A DNA stretch of 64,000 bases from RBG-13-68-16 sp041494245 (GCA_041494245.1 JBGQAK010000010.1:95728-159727); one strand, 5' to 3'; counted from the first letter of the stretch, positions 35,285 to 43,537 are shown. Notes: generated from the sequence alone by a model not told the origin. Program-made: numbers and translations.

Positions 35285-35545
35285 ATGACCGACGAGACAA
35301 AGTGGGGCTGTACCGCTTGGGGTCTATACCTCTTCCTGCTTGGTGGATTCTTCTCTCTCCTGAAAATGGCCTTCCATACGCTAGACACCGGCCAGGGCCT
35401 CGTTCCTGTGCTGCTTGCCTTCCTTCTCGCTGCGGTTGCGGGTTCGTGGGGACTGCTGGTACTGCGAACCGTTGTCGCGGACCATGACGAACTCCGCTGG
35501 TATCGAAGCCAAGAGGAAGAACGCCGCCGAGACCGCGAAAGTTAG
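35285..35545 (+). CDS. small two-helix membrane protein
   Basis: An 86-residue protein with two hydrophobic segments (TAWGLYLFLLGGFFSLLKM and VPVLLAFLLAAVAGSWGLLVL) and a charged C-terminus (WYRSQEEERRRDRES). No family is recognised. Small two-helix proteins near defence genes can be effectors, but nothing here shows that. The ATG has no strong Shine-Dalgarno. Confidence 0.5.
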   Translation: MTDETKWGCTAWGLYLFLLGGFFSLLKMAFHTLDTGQGLVPVLLAFLLAAVAGSWGLLVLRTVVADHDELRWYRSQEEERRRDRES

Positions 35546-35550
35546 GAACC

Positions 35551-36330
35551 TCAAGGACTCGACATGACCGTAGCCACCGAACAGCTCATCGCCTGCCGAA
35601 GCGTCGTTTCAATTGCTTGGCGTATGACCCGTGCCACGTTGTAGTTGCCCTTTTCAATGATTGGCCTCATGAAGCCTCTGTCGGGCCGCAGAGATCTTGC
35701 CTGGTCTCGTACGACCTCAAAGGTATGGTGAGCGATCAGATCGGCCGCTTGGAGCGGCACCTGGACGGTCTTATCGTCGAACGAGATGGAGCCAATGCGC
35801 TCCGGGATTAATGCCAACTTGCCAAGGTACTTGAAAGCGTCCAGAAGTCTTGCTTGTGTGTCTGGGATACCTGATTCACCGCGATCAATCACGAATCCGA
35901 TTCGCTCTCTCCTGTCTAGACTCTTGGGCAGCATGTCTACGGCAGCAGCACAACAGACCAGAAAGCAAAGGCCAATACAGCCATCAAGAGGAAGCTCTCC
36001 GACAGTCTGGATCGCAGCCTCGTAGTCTTCGTAGTAGATTGCTCTGCCGAATGTGAATATGCTTCGCCGGCAGATGACCTTCACCAGCGCATCGAGTTTC
36101 TTCTTCTTATCCGGCCATGACCAACCTTTGAACTCTCCATATCCGCCAAGCAAGTCAGCTGTGCAGAGACACCGAATAGCGGGCGGCTGAGCCAGAGCTT
36201 TGGCCCATTCGTTTGCAAACCTGGCCCACTCGCGCGCGGTAGATAGGAAACCCGCGAAGGCCACAACCTTCTGCCCACGGTCTGTCCCCGAGTCGTCAAT
36301 GTAGGCTACGTAGTCCAGCACAGCCAACAT
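35551..36330 (-). CDS. second DUF3800 protein
   Basis: A 259-residue DUF3800 protein. The N-terminus VAYIDDSGTDRGQKVVAFAGFL carries the D-D-S signature, GFVIDRGESGI is the central acidic strand, and VQVPLQAADLIAHHTFE the C-terminal Q-AD motif. It is only distantly similar to the copy at 33185-33874, so it is not a recent duplicate. I use ATG 36330, directly before the first beta strand; in-frame starts at 36417 and 36453 would add a less convincing leader. Confidence 0.8.
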   Translation of the reverse strand: MLAVLDYVAYIDDSGTDRGQKVVAFAGFLSTAREWARFANEWAKALAQPPAIRCLCTADLLGGYGEFKGWSWPDKKKKLDALVKVICRRSIFTFGRAIYYEDYEAAIQTVGELPLDGCIGLCFLVCCAAAVDMLPKSLDRRERIGFVIDRGESGIPDTQARLLDAFKYLGKLALIPERIGSISFDDKTVQVPLQAADLIAHHTFEVVRDQARSLRPDRGFMRPIIEKGNYNVARVIRQAIETTLRQAMSCSVATVMSSP

Positions 36331-36462
36331 CCTCGCTTTCGAGTCGAAACTATGCGCCGCTCGGGCGAGTTGCACGACACGATGCGCGGCGAGCCTGGGA
36401 GTGTCATCAGTAATCATCGCACATGCCCATTCTTGAAACTGACCCACTCCCAACCCGCCGTC

Positions 36463-36891
36463 CTAATGCAGGGTGGGAGGGTCGGTGACCTGCTGCAGTT
36501 CGTAGGCGATTTTCGCTGCCCCTTCATCGAGGGACTTTCGGTATTCGTCGAGGGACTTCGCCAGTGCATCGAGGGACTCATGCCACCTGCCCATGTCGAG
36601 AAACCACGCACTGAGTTGGGCCGCAAGATCCCTGGCCCTCGCCTCGCGGATCATCAAATCGTTGGCCCAGAGGCAAAGCTGATCCGGAGACAGGGTGCCA
36701 TCGGGCGGCAGATAGTAGGTATACCCCTGTTCGTCGGTCTCGCCCGGCACTGGTGCTGCTAGTTCGGCGGGCATTGCTTTGACCAGCTCAACCTTGAGTT
36801 CGGCGACCTTCTGCTGCTCCTTCGAAAGCGCCGCCTTAGTGTGAGCCAGCTCCTGATTCATCTCCAGGAGCGTCAGGACTTTGTTAGTCAT
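36463..36891 (-). CDS. coiled-coil protein, unknown function
   Basis: A 142-residue protein: an N-terminal coiled coil (LLEMNQELAHTKAALSKEQQ and following to about 40), a middle segment GYTYYLPPDGTLSPDQLCLW, and a second helical region of LD-rich heptads (LDALAKSLDEYRKSLDE). A near-perfect Shine-Dalgarno (GGAGG, seven bases before ATG 36891) supports it. No family recognised. Confidence 0.65.
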   Translation of the reverse strand: MTNKVLTLLEMNQELAHTKAALSKEQQKVAELKVELVKAMPAELAAPVPGETDEQGYTYYLPPDGTLSPDQLCLWANDLMIREARARDLAAQLSAWFLDMGRWHESLDALAKSLDEYRKSLDEGAAKIAYELQQVTDPPTLH

Positions 36892-37064
36892 GGCGGACCT
36901 CCGTTAGCACCTGTGGCACTGGGTGTAGACGCCGTCGATGCCGTGCAACACCCAAGCACAGACCCAGAACCAGAACTGATCAGATAGATGCGAAGTGTAT
37001 ACAGATGAGTGAAAAAACATAGCAAAATGAGGGAAGGAGTGAACTGCTGGTCGATGTGTGCCCA
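36892..37064. other. A+T-richer spacer at the junction of the two element halves
   Basis: About 170 bp, noticeably richer in A and T than its surroundings (for example GTGTATACAG and gaaaaaacatagcaaaa). It could hold promoters for the gene at 36463-36891 and lies just after the long leftward operon. No gene seen. Confidence 0.4.
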
Positions 37065-37268
37065 TCACGCATCCCTAGGCCTAGTACGCCGCTTGGCAGC
37101 CTCGGCACGCAGAAACGCCTTCCCGCGACGCAGCGCGCGAGCCCACATCGAGACGTCCAGCACCACTAGGCGAGCAATCTCCTCGGCACTGAGCACGAGC
37201 ACACACTTTGGGGCGCGGATCGCCAGCCGGCCATCCTCGAGGAGCTCGGCGAATGGGCGGACCGTCAT
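37065..37268 (-). CDS. small protein at the end of the replication operon
   Basis: A 67-residue protein with beta strands in the first half (MTVRPFAELLEDGRLAIRAPKCVLVLS) and a basic helix at the end (ALRRGKAFLRAEAAKRRTRPRDA). The ATG overlaps the PC4-like gene stop (ATGA) and has GGAGG seven bases upstream. Function unknown; coupling makes a shared role with the PC4-like protein likely. Confidence 0.65.
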   Translation of the reverse strand: MTVRPFAELLEDGRLAIRAPKCVLVLSAEEIARLVVLDVSMWARALRRGKAFLRAEAAKRRTRPRDA

Positions 37269-37522
37269 GCTGCCGCCTCCGGGTACCATAGGCTGCGCGC
37301 CTGCAGCTCCACCTCCGCCGCAGCGATCGCCTTTTTGAACTTGTCCCACAACTCGGGTGTGACCGTGACGCCTTTCCGGCTGGGTCGCAGTTCGCCACCA
37401 GCGTCCTGGTAGTGCAGACGGATATCAACGAACGTCCGCCCCTTGAACGTCGAAAGCGAAATGCGCAGCGTCTCCTCGGCGTTACGCTTGAACTCGTGCA
37501 GGATCTTCGCGCCGTCGCTCAC
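37265..37522 (-). CDS. PC4/YdbC-like ssDNA-binding protein
   Basis: An 85-residue protein whose core LRISLSTFKGRTFVDIRLHY and RKGVTVTPELWDKFKKAI matches the transcriptional coactivator PC4 fold, a small dimeric single-stranded DNA binder also found in phages and bacteria. It starts with GTG overlapping the upstream gene (GTGA) and ends overlapping the next gene (ATGA). Next to a primase-helicase, a role in binding single-stranded DNA during element replication is the natural inference. Confidence 0.75.
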   Translation of the reverse strand: MSDGAKILHEFKRNAEETLRISLSTFKGRTFVDIRLHYQDAGGELRPSRKGVTVTPELWDKFKKAIAAAEVELQARSLWYPEAAA

Positions 37523-37815
37523 GACGCCGCCTCTCGGCGTGCTGGCGTCCAGTGCCCACGAGCGCACACCACGGCACCGGCCCCGTCGGGTCGGATGAGG
37601 AGGTACGGTGCAGTCGGCTCGCCGCACCGGGGGCACTCGGCGGGGGCCGAGACACCAGGAGCAAGCAAGCGCAGCAGCTCGGGCTTGAGTCGGCGGGCCT
37701 CAGTGCGCAAAGGCTCGTCAAGCGCGGCCGACGGCCTCAGGTGAAGGGAATCGCCCACCACGCGAACGGTCACCCCCCGACGGTCCAACTCCGCGAGTAG
37801 GTCGGGGGCGGTCAC
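37519..37815 (-). CDS. TubC_N-like docking domain plus zinc-ribbon protein
   Basis: A 98-residue protein. Residues 1-52 (LLAELDRRGVTVRVVGDSLH, then RTEARRLKPELLRLLAPG) resemble the TubC N-terminal docking domain known from NRPS/PKS assembly lines and also found beside primases on mobile elements. Residues 58-90 form a zinc ribbon (CPRCGEPTAPYLL, then CARGHW). The GTG start overlaps the PrimPol stop and the end overlaps the PC4-like start, so it is tightly coupled to replication genes. A docking role is inferred. Confidence 0.7.
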   Translation of the reverse strand: MTAPDLLAELDRRGVTVRVVGDSLHLRPSAALDEPLRTEARRLKPELLRLLAPGVSAPAECPRCGEPTAPYLLIRPDGAGAVVCARGHWTPARREAAS

Positions 37816-39854
37816 AGAACCTCCGCATCGTTGTCGCCGGGTTCGCGGTCGGTGTCGGGTTGGCTGGAGTCGAGTATTCCCGGGAGTACTGCCTGTCCGA
37901 GTAGTACCGCAGTAGTCCTCCCCCTATAGGGAGGGGTCGGGACTACTCCTGCACTCCCGGCGGGAAGAGTCGGGACTACTCGGGAAGACTCCCCCTCGTG
38001 ACCCACCAAGTAGTGCCTGAAGCTATTCCGTGCCCCCGGAACGCGGACGATCTGTCCCGCCTCAACGGCCGCCCGAGCGGCGCGCCCCGCATCGCCACGC
38101 TGGAGTCCCAGCCCCGCGTCCCGTAGCAGCGCCTCCAGCCGATTGGTCGTGGCCCCCGGGTCCCTGGTGACGGCCTCAACGACGCCGGCGATCAGCTCTT
38201 CCACCCGGTGCTGCGTGCGTGCGGTCGCTCGGTTGCCGGTTCCAGCAAGTGTGAGTCGGCGCGTGGCCGGGTCGAAGTTGAGGCGGTCTTCCTCGATCTC
38301 GACATCGCGGCCAAATGCGCGGAAGTACCGTAGTCGGTCGTCTTCCTTGTCGCGGACGATGTAGGCGACGGCGTCGGCCCAGTCCTCCAGTGCGGAGCTT
38401 CCCCGGGCACGTTCGCCATCCCATCCCGCGTGTGTGGTGAGGATGAGTTCGGAGGCCCCGGCGGCCTCGACAAAGCGATCCAGGTCCGCCAGCCATGCTC
38501 CAACCTCACCGGCGTCATTCTGATTCGTGCCGGAGTACGCCCGGCCGAATGGGTCCACAAAGATCACCTCGACGTTGTACTGGTGCATCAGCTCGGCGAG
38601 TCTCGCGGTGTCGTTCGGGTCGGCAAACGGATTGCTGCACCCGCGGAGATGAACCATCAGGAGGCGGTCTCCCGGAATGCCGACCTCACGGGCCCACGGG
38701 CAGATTTGGGAGCCTGACACCTCGAAATTCAAAAGGGCGGCGCGCCCCGTGATTGCTTCGACGTGAAAATGGCCGAGATGATCTTCGCCTCGGATCAGGT
38801 CCCGGGCGAGATTCAGCTCTTCCGTGGTCTTCCCGGCTTTCCGCTGTGCGGCGAGCAGCAGCCGGCCGCGCTTCGGGAGCAGTCCCTCGACGCGCCAGCG
38901 CACCGGCTCGACTTTGGAGTCCGCGAGGAGTGCAGCGTCGAACGGACGCCGCAAGGCGCTCTCGGCAGCGACCCGGCGGTGTGCCTCTGCCCTCGCCCGA
39001 ATAGTGAAAGCTTCCCGAGAGACGGCCTGCTCAAACGACGTGACCTCGTCTGTCTCTGCGGACGCACCGATCCACTCACAGACCTTGGACACCACCTCCG
39101 CGCCCATGAACTCCACCAGGGAGCGCCACCCTGTAGTGGCCTCGCCCGCCTGCAGCTTGCGGGCTGTGTGCTCGGCGGCGTCGCCGCGCTTCTCCGCTTC
39201 TTCGTCGCCTGCAGCGGAGGCCACGCGCAAGACGAACCATCCCGCGCGCTCCGTCGCCCACCCGGCGCGCAGGAGTCCCCCTGCAAGAGCGAGCGCCGCA
39301 TTCTGTCGGCTCCCTTGAGCGGGCCAGTGCCGGGCGAGGATGCAGGCACCCGCCAGCTCGCGCACGGACGTTTCGAGGGTGCTCCCCTGCACCTTGGCCG
39401 GGTCTTCGAAGCAATCCCACTGCACCAGCTCGCCGCAGGGATGGCGCGACGGAGGTGCCATTGTCTGGTGACGGTCGGTGCGGAGTTCTACGAGCATCTC
39501 TCCGGCCAGGTCCTTGAACACGGCAGAGCGCGGGACCGGCGCGGACGTGTACATGCGATGAGAGTTCGGCTTTGATCGCCGCCCGAAGAGCATCCCGGTC
39601 TCGGGCAGGAAGTAAGGCGCGAGTGCCAGAGCCTCGGGACAGTCCAGGTCAACGTCAGTGAGCCCGCCAGACGCTGAGCCGGTCAAGAGCCCGACGTTGT
39701 GCCCTCCCGCCTGTGCGAGTTCCTCAGGGGAGTATCGGCGCTCGGGCCATCCCGGCTCGGTGGGTCCCTTGGTGCCCTCCTGGTAGAACAGCGGCACGAA
39801 GCCGCGGCGATGGTATTCGAGGGCGAAGTCTGCGGCTGTCCCGCTCGGGGTCAT
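37812..39854 (-). CDS. PrimPol-helicase replication protein
   Basis: A 680-residue bifunctional protein. Residues 1-170 are a prim-pol domain: TDVDLDCPEAL supplies the DxD metal ligands, SKPNSHRMY the sxH motif, and an acidic third position follows near LVELRTDRHQTM. Residues 310-520 are a RecA-fold AAA_25/RepA-like helicase with Walker A AQRKAGKTT and Walker B VEVIFVDPFG, followed by LILTTHAGWDGERARGSSAL. The C-terminal third is a winged-helix-like region and a variable tail. It is the likely replication initiator of the element, coupled upstream (ATGA) and downstream (GTGA). Confidence 0.9.
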   Translation of the reverse strand: MTPSGTAADFALEYHRRGFVPLFYQEGTKGPTEPGWPERRYSPEELAQAGGHNVGLLTGSASGGLTDVDLDCPEALALAPYFLPETGMLFGRRSKPNSHRMYTSAPVPRSAVFKDLAGEMLVELRTDRHQTMAPPSRHPCGELVQWDCFEDPAKVQGSTLETSVRELAGACILARHWPAQGSRQNAALALAGGLLRAGWATERAGWFVLRVASAAGDEEAEKRGDAAEHTARKLQAGEATTGWRSLVEFMGAEVVSKVCEWIGASAETDEVTSFEQAVSREAFTIRARAEAHRRVAAESALRRPFDAALLADSKVEPVRWRVEGLLPKRGRLLLAAQRKAGKTTEELNLARDLIRGEDHLGHFHVEAITGRAALLNFEVSGSQICPWAREVGIPGDRLLMVHLRGCSNPFADPNDTARLAELMHQYNVEVIFVDPFGRAYSGTNQNDAGEVGAWLADLDRFVEAAGASELILTTHAGWDGERARGSSALEDWADAVAYIVRDKEDDRLRYFRAFGRDVEIEEDRLNFDPATRRLTLAGTGNRATARTQHRVEELIAGVVEAVTRDPGATTNRLEALLRDAGLGLQRGDAGRAARAAVEAGQIVRVPGARNSFRHYLVGHEGESSRVVPTLPAGSAGVVPTPPYRGRTTAVLLGQAVLPGILDSSQPDTDREPGDNDAEVL

Positions 39855-40093
39855 GCGGCCGCCTTCATGTCGCTGAGTCGCCGCCGCCGCAGCGCCTCGC
39901 GCACGAGCGGATCGGCGGCAAGCAGTGCTCCGATGGGCACGAGGCCGCGTCGTAGGGCTTGCGCTGAGCGCTTCCGAGGTGTAACGTGGGTTTGAAGGTT
40001 TCGTTCCGCTGACCGACGCCCCCCACTCCGAGGGCGTCCCTCTTTTTCAGGGGGGGGGCGGTCGCGCAGAGCCGTCAAGCCCGCGCCGTCCAC
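39851..40093 (-). CDS. small basic protein ahead of PrimPol
   Basis: An 80-residue arginine-rich protein starting with GTG two bases after the preceding stop. The C-terminal half (PRKRSAQALRRGLVPIGALL, then LVREALRRRRLSDM) is helical and basic, compatible with nucleic-acid binding. The coding strand contains a run of nine C residues in the first third (40050-40058), so a length change would alter or destroy the frame. The stop overlaps the PrimPol ATG. Function unknown. Confidence 0.55.
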   Translation of the reverse strand: MDGAGLTALRDRPPPEKEGRPRSGGRRSAERNLQTHVTPRKRSAQALRRGLVPIGALLAADPLVREALRRRRLSDMKAAA

Positions 40094-40095
40094 TG

Positions 40096-40920
40096 TTAGA
40101 TTCGCCGCCACTCGTCCGGCCCTACTTTCTTGATGTAGCTTCCGTCCTCCCGACGTCTGAGGATCTGGCCCACAGGCCACGTGTCAGGAGAGATCCTCAC
40201 ACGCTCCGCCGCCGCTGGCGTCCCGTGCGCGGGCATAAGATTGAACGGCCGCGAAGAGACGGGGGCGGGCTGAGGAGCAGGTGCCGAGTAGTCGGGAGCC
40301 GGAGGTGCTGGCATCCCTGCCCCCTCCACGTCACCCTCGTCACCTCCGGCCGCGAGTCGCGCAAAGAACGGGTTGAAGGCCATTGCTCCTTGACCCGTCT
40401 TGGACGCGAGACCCGGATTCTTCTCGTAGAGGGTGATCAAGCGGGCGTCGTTGTCCGCGCGCTTCATAGCGGCTTCGGCCTGCTTGTCGAGAATGTTGAC
40501 CTTGGCCTCCTCGATACCGGCCCGCTGGAGTCCTTGAAACTCGGCCATAAACCGGGCGCGGTCGGCGATCTCTGATGGGAGGTCATTGACAGCCGCGGGG
40601 TGCAATTGTTCGTACTGCGCTGGAGTCTGAGGAACGCCCGAGAAGCCATAGTCCTGCATCTGGGCCTGATCCGCGGTACGAATCCGCGACGGAGATTTGA
40701 CGAGTGCAAGGGTCGCAGCGTACGCACCGGGGCCGATAGGCCCTGGAATTTCCGGACCAGTCTCGCCTATCCCGCCAGCGGGCTTGTACTCTCCTCCAAA
40801 CCCCCCACCAGAGTACAAGCGGCGGAGGTATGCGTTGAGTTGCTCAGGGGAAAGTTCCCCGGGTGCGAAATACCCTGGAGAACCGGGAATCGGAGTCTGC
40901 AGAGCAAAGGGCTGTGGCAT
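40096..40920 (-). CDS. phage-like protein of unknown function
   Basis: A 274-residue protein. The first 75 residues are Gly/Pro-rich (SGGGFGGEYKPAGGIGETGP, IPGPIGPGAY), the centre is helical with charged repeats (MAEFQGLQRAGIEEAKVNIL), and a Pro/Ala linker leads to a C-terminal domain DTWPVGQILRRREDGSYIKK with a small beta-hairpin look. This pattern is common in virion-associated or internal phage proteins, but no family is recognised. It follows the 21-codon ORF and runs into the next gene with 2 bp between. Confidence 0.6.
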   Translation of the reverse strand: MPQPFALQTPIPGSPGYFAPGELSPEQLNAYLRRLYSGGGFGGEYKPAGGIGETGPEIPGPIGPGAYAATLALVKSPSRIRTADQAQMQDYGFSGVPQTPAQYEQLHPAAVNDLPSEIADRARFMAEFQGLQRAGIEEAKVNILDKQAEAAMKRADNDARLITLYEKNPGLASKTGQGAMAFNPFFARLAAGGDEGDVEGAGMPAPPAPDYSAPAPQPAPVSSRPFNLMPAHGTPAAAERVRISPDTWPVGQILRRREDGSYIKKVGPDEWRRI

Positions 40921-40923
40921 GAG

Positions 40924-40989
40924 TCATCGACCTCCAACCAGCATTCGAAGTTGCGTTGAGGTGAGCGTGACCTCGTCGGGGAGCACCAT
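40924..40989 (-). CDS. 21-codon ORF with strong ribosome-binding site
   Basis: Encodes MVLPDEVTLTSTQLRMLVGG plus a final Arg. A GGAGGG lies seven bases before the ATG, and the stop is 3 bp before the next start, as for a leader or very small protein. Only position and Shine-Dalgarno support it. Confidence 0.35.
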   Translation of the reverse strand: MVLPDEVTLTSTQLRMLVGGR

Positions 40990-41046
40990 GTCACCGCCCT
41001 CCGTAGTTGCCCGAACCGGGGTTTGACGAGGTCAATGGCGCGCGGG

Positions 41047-41301
41047 TCACACTCCCGCCCCGACGGCCAATTCGCCAGTGTTGTAGTAGACCCTACTCTC
41101 CACGTAACCCTGCAGGTCCGCGATGAGATAGTAGGCTTCGCCGCCGTCTGTGAGCTTGTGGAATCGGGGGCCGCACCCTTTCCAGCGCCACTGCCGGAGG
41201 GTCGCTGGTGAGACGCGGAACCCGAGGTCCGCCAGCCACTGCGCGGCCCTTGTCGTCCCGAGATATTCGACTTGCCCCTCGCTATCCTCGAGCCATGACA
41301 T
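41047..41301 (-). CDS. excisionase-like helix-turn-helix protein
   Basis: An 84-residue protein. YLGTTRAAQWLADLGFRVSP then TLRQWRWKGCGPRFHKL is the winged-helix/MerR-like signature of AlpA/excisionase (HTH_17) proteins, ending in LIADLQGYVESR. The family directs excision or regulates integrase. A GGAGAC Shine-Dalgarno lies seven bases before ATG 41301. It lies between the integrase-linked genes and the replication genes, the usual place for a xis. Confidence 0.8.
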   Translation of the reverse strand: MSWLEDSEGQVEYLGTTRAAQWLADLGFRVSPATLRQWRWKGCGPRFHKLTDGGEAYYLIADLQGYVESRVYYNTGELAVGAGV

Positions 41302-41426
41302 TTTTGTCTCCCGCCAGCGCAACGGCGCGACGCGCGCTGGTTCCGAAAGACATTCAAGCACATAAGCTGTGTGGTTGTAAAGAGTTACGCGCATGTGCTG
41401 TGTATATGCGCGGTGTGAGATTGGTC

Positions 41427-42161
41427 TCAGTTGGTAGGAACCTCACGATTGCGTTTGTGGATGTCCAGTATGGCGCGGACAGAGAGCAAAGCGCCATTCC
41501 TGCCGAACCAGCCGCCGTCGGCCAAATGCGGGCTGATCGCCTCGGCACACTTACTCACGGACCATGTGGGGTGCTTCTCCCGAAGGAATGCGAACATCTT
41601 CTCAATGACTCCGTCGCGGTCCTGACGGTTGAGGAGGCCGGCCTCGCCGCCGTGCCGCTTCACCGCCTTCTTTCGCGCCGAGTCTCTAACGGCTTTCCTC
41701 GCTGCCTTGAATTTGGGCAGAAGCTCCGCCATGTTCATCCTTACCCATGCCTCGCCCAGGAGTAGGGCGTCGAGAAGAGCGACCTCGTGGAGACCTTGAG
41801 AGCGATGCCCGAGCAGTTCAACACCGTGGCGTATCACGCCAGTTGCCGCCGCGACCCGGATTGGAACATTGCGAGGGCTCCACAAAACTGAAGGGAGCAG
41901 TTGGCTCAGTGCAGCACCCAACTTCCGCATGCTCTTCGCGTAGTCTGTCAATTCCCGTCCTTCCGGGCTGGGTGTCCAGTTGTTCTCTGGTCCTCCGGCG
42001 TTGTAGCCCTCTTGGTGCATCACCTTCTCCGCGGCCGCTCGGCGGTGGGCGACTGCTTGGGTGATATCGGTATAGTGGTCCGGCATCCGAATCAACAGAT
42101 CGTCTTCCGTTCCCTGCGTGGTAGATACTCCCTTCCCCACTTTGGTCCGGCGCGGCATCAT
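41427..42161 (-). CDS. unknown protein coupled to the integrase
   Basis: A 244-residue protein of no recognised family. It has a basic N-terminus (MMPRRTKVGKG), an acidic/helical middle (LTDYAKSMRKLGAALSQLLP), and a basic C-terminal domain (FKAARKAVRDSARKKAVKRH, then VIEKMFAFLREKHPTWSVSK). The ATG overlaps the integrase stop (ATGA). Coupling to the integrase suggests a recombination or maintenance role, but nothing in the sequence proves it. Confidence 0.65.
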   Translation of the reverse strand: MMPRRTKVGKGVSTTQGTEDDLLIRMPDHYTDITQAVAHRRAAAEKVMHQEGYNAGGPENNWTPSPEGRELTDYAKSMRKLGAALSQLLPSVLWSPRNVPIRVAAATGVIRHGVELLGHRSQGLHEVALLDALLLGEAWVRMNMAELLPKFKAARKAVRDSARKKAVKRHGGEAGLLNRQDRDGVIEKMFAFLREKHPTWSVSKCAEAISPHLADGGWFGRNGALLSVRAILDIHKRNREVPTN

Positions 42162-43324
42162 GCACCAACCTTCTTCTTGCCCTTTGTCGGGAACGTGAGC
42201 AAGTCGGCGCGCTTCGCCAGTCCAAGCCGGAGGTCGTCGGTTTCGAGCCGCGCATAGTGGCGCTCGGTCACTCTCACGTCGCTGTGTCGCAGCAACCGGC
42301 TTGCGGTGGCGAGACCGGCGGCCTTTGCGACGTGGTAGCCAAACGTCTTGCGAATGTCGTGCAACCGCACGTTGACCAGCTTGGCGGACGTGCGGACCGT
42401 CTCCCATGCGTCCCTGAGCTCTGCGCGATGCTCGCCTTGCTTTCGGCCAGGGATCAGGTAGGGGTTGCCCAACTTGCGAGGCAGAGCACGGATCACCTCG
42501 ACGGTGGACGGCGCCAACGGCAGCGTCTCCGGCTTGCCGCTCTTCGGGCGGGGAATGCGCCACACCATCGTCGAGGCGTCAACATCCTCCCACTTCGCCC
42601 TGAGGATCTCCGACACTCGGCAGCCGGTCTCGATCAAAATGGTGAGAGCGCCGCGCGCCCACGGGTCGGGCAACTCGGCGACCGCCTTCACTAGCGCCTT
42701 GAATTCGTCATCGGTCAGTATGCGGTGGCGCGGGTCCGGCTCCGGCAGCGGCTTGACCTTCATGGCCGGATTGCTTGGGATCTTGTCCAGGCGCCAGGCG
42801 TGCTGCAAGCTGGCGCGGACGCTGGAAAGCCAACGATTCGCCGCCGTCTTGTGTCCGCCCGCTGCGATCGTGCGGAACACCTTTTCCACGTCCGCAGTGG
42901 TGATGGCGTCGAGCGATTTGCGCCCCCACCGCTCGACCGCCAGCTTCAGGTACCTCTTGTCGTCGCGCTCGCTTTTCTTCGCGCTCGCCACGTCGGTCAA
43001 GTACGTCTCGACCCAGGCGCGCCACGTCGGCATGCCTCGCCGTTCCTTCCGCGCGTCCAGTGGGTCGATACCCTTGGCGTAGAGGTCGAGTGCCGTTTTC
43101 GCGAGGCCGCGCGCCGTCTCCACGGTCGTCGCCGGGAACGGATTACCCACGCGCATGCGTCGGCGCCGATTCTCGGGACCGAACACGATGAAGAAGGTCT
43201 TGACGCCGCGGTCGGTCACCCGGAGCCCAAAGCCAGGCACGCGCGAATCCCAGAGCACAGTGCGCTTGCCGGTTGGTGGCACGGCCACCTTCTCGACTAC
43301 CTTCTTCGTGAGCCTCACCGCCAT
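42158..43324 (-). CDS. int: tyrosine recombinase (phage/island integrase)
   Basis: A 388-residue integrase with an N-terminal DUF4102 domain (LTKKVVEKVAVPPTGKRTVL, FGLRVTDRGVKTFFIVF), a SAM-like core-binding domain, and a catalytic domain with R in ETGCRVSEILRAKW, K in PKSGKPETLPL, HxxR in RLHDIRKTFG, H in LLRHSDVRVT and the nucleophile in ERHYARL. It catalyses site-specific integration at the 15-bp repeat beside pnp. It is the right-most gene of the element, transcribed inward. Confidence 0.95.
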   Translation of the reverse strand: MAVRLTKKVVEKVAVPPTGKRTVLWDSRVPGFGLRVTDRGVKTFFIVFGPENRRRRMRVGNPFPATTVETARGLAKTALDLYAKGIDPLDARKERRGMPTWRAWVETYLTDVASAKKSERDDKRYLKLAVERWGRKSLDAITTADVEKVFRTIAAGGHKTAANRWLSSVRASLQHAWRLDKIPSNPAMKVKPLPEPDPRHRILTDDEFKALVKAVAELPDPWARGALTILIETGCRVSEILRAKWEDVDASTMVWRIPRPKSGKPETLPLAPSTVEVIRALPRKLGNPYLIPGRKQGEHRAELRDAWETVRTSAKLVNVRLHDIRKTFGYHVAKAAGLATASRLLRHSDVRVTERHYARLETDDLRLGLAKRADLLTFPTKGKKKVGA

Positions 43325-43504
43325 GACAGCCTCCCATCATCCTGTGACCCGAAAAGCGGGGTCACAGCCAGGTCACCTCTTGAACGAGAATCCTATAGAC
43401 GGTCGCGCGTCTTCTCACGTCTCTAAGTATCGGTTCTGCTCGGCTTGCTGTCAACACCCGCTGACTGCGGCAGACACCCGAAGGAACAAGTAGCAACGTC
43501 CTCC

Positions 43505-43519
43505 GCTGATCCGTACTCA
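43505..43519. repeat. attR: 15-bp direct repeat
   Basis: Second copy of GCTGATCCGTACTCA. It is followed by chromosomal sequence with the pnp terminator. Confidence 0.85.
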
Positions 43520-43537
43520 TTCCGATTTGCTCGAAAC

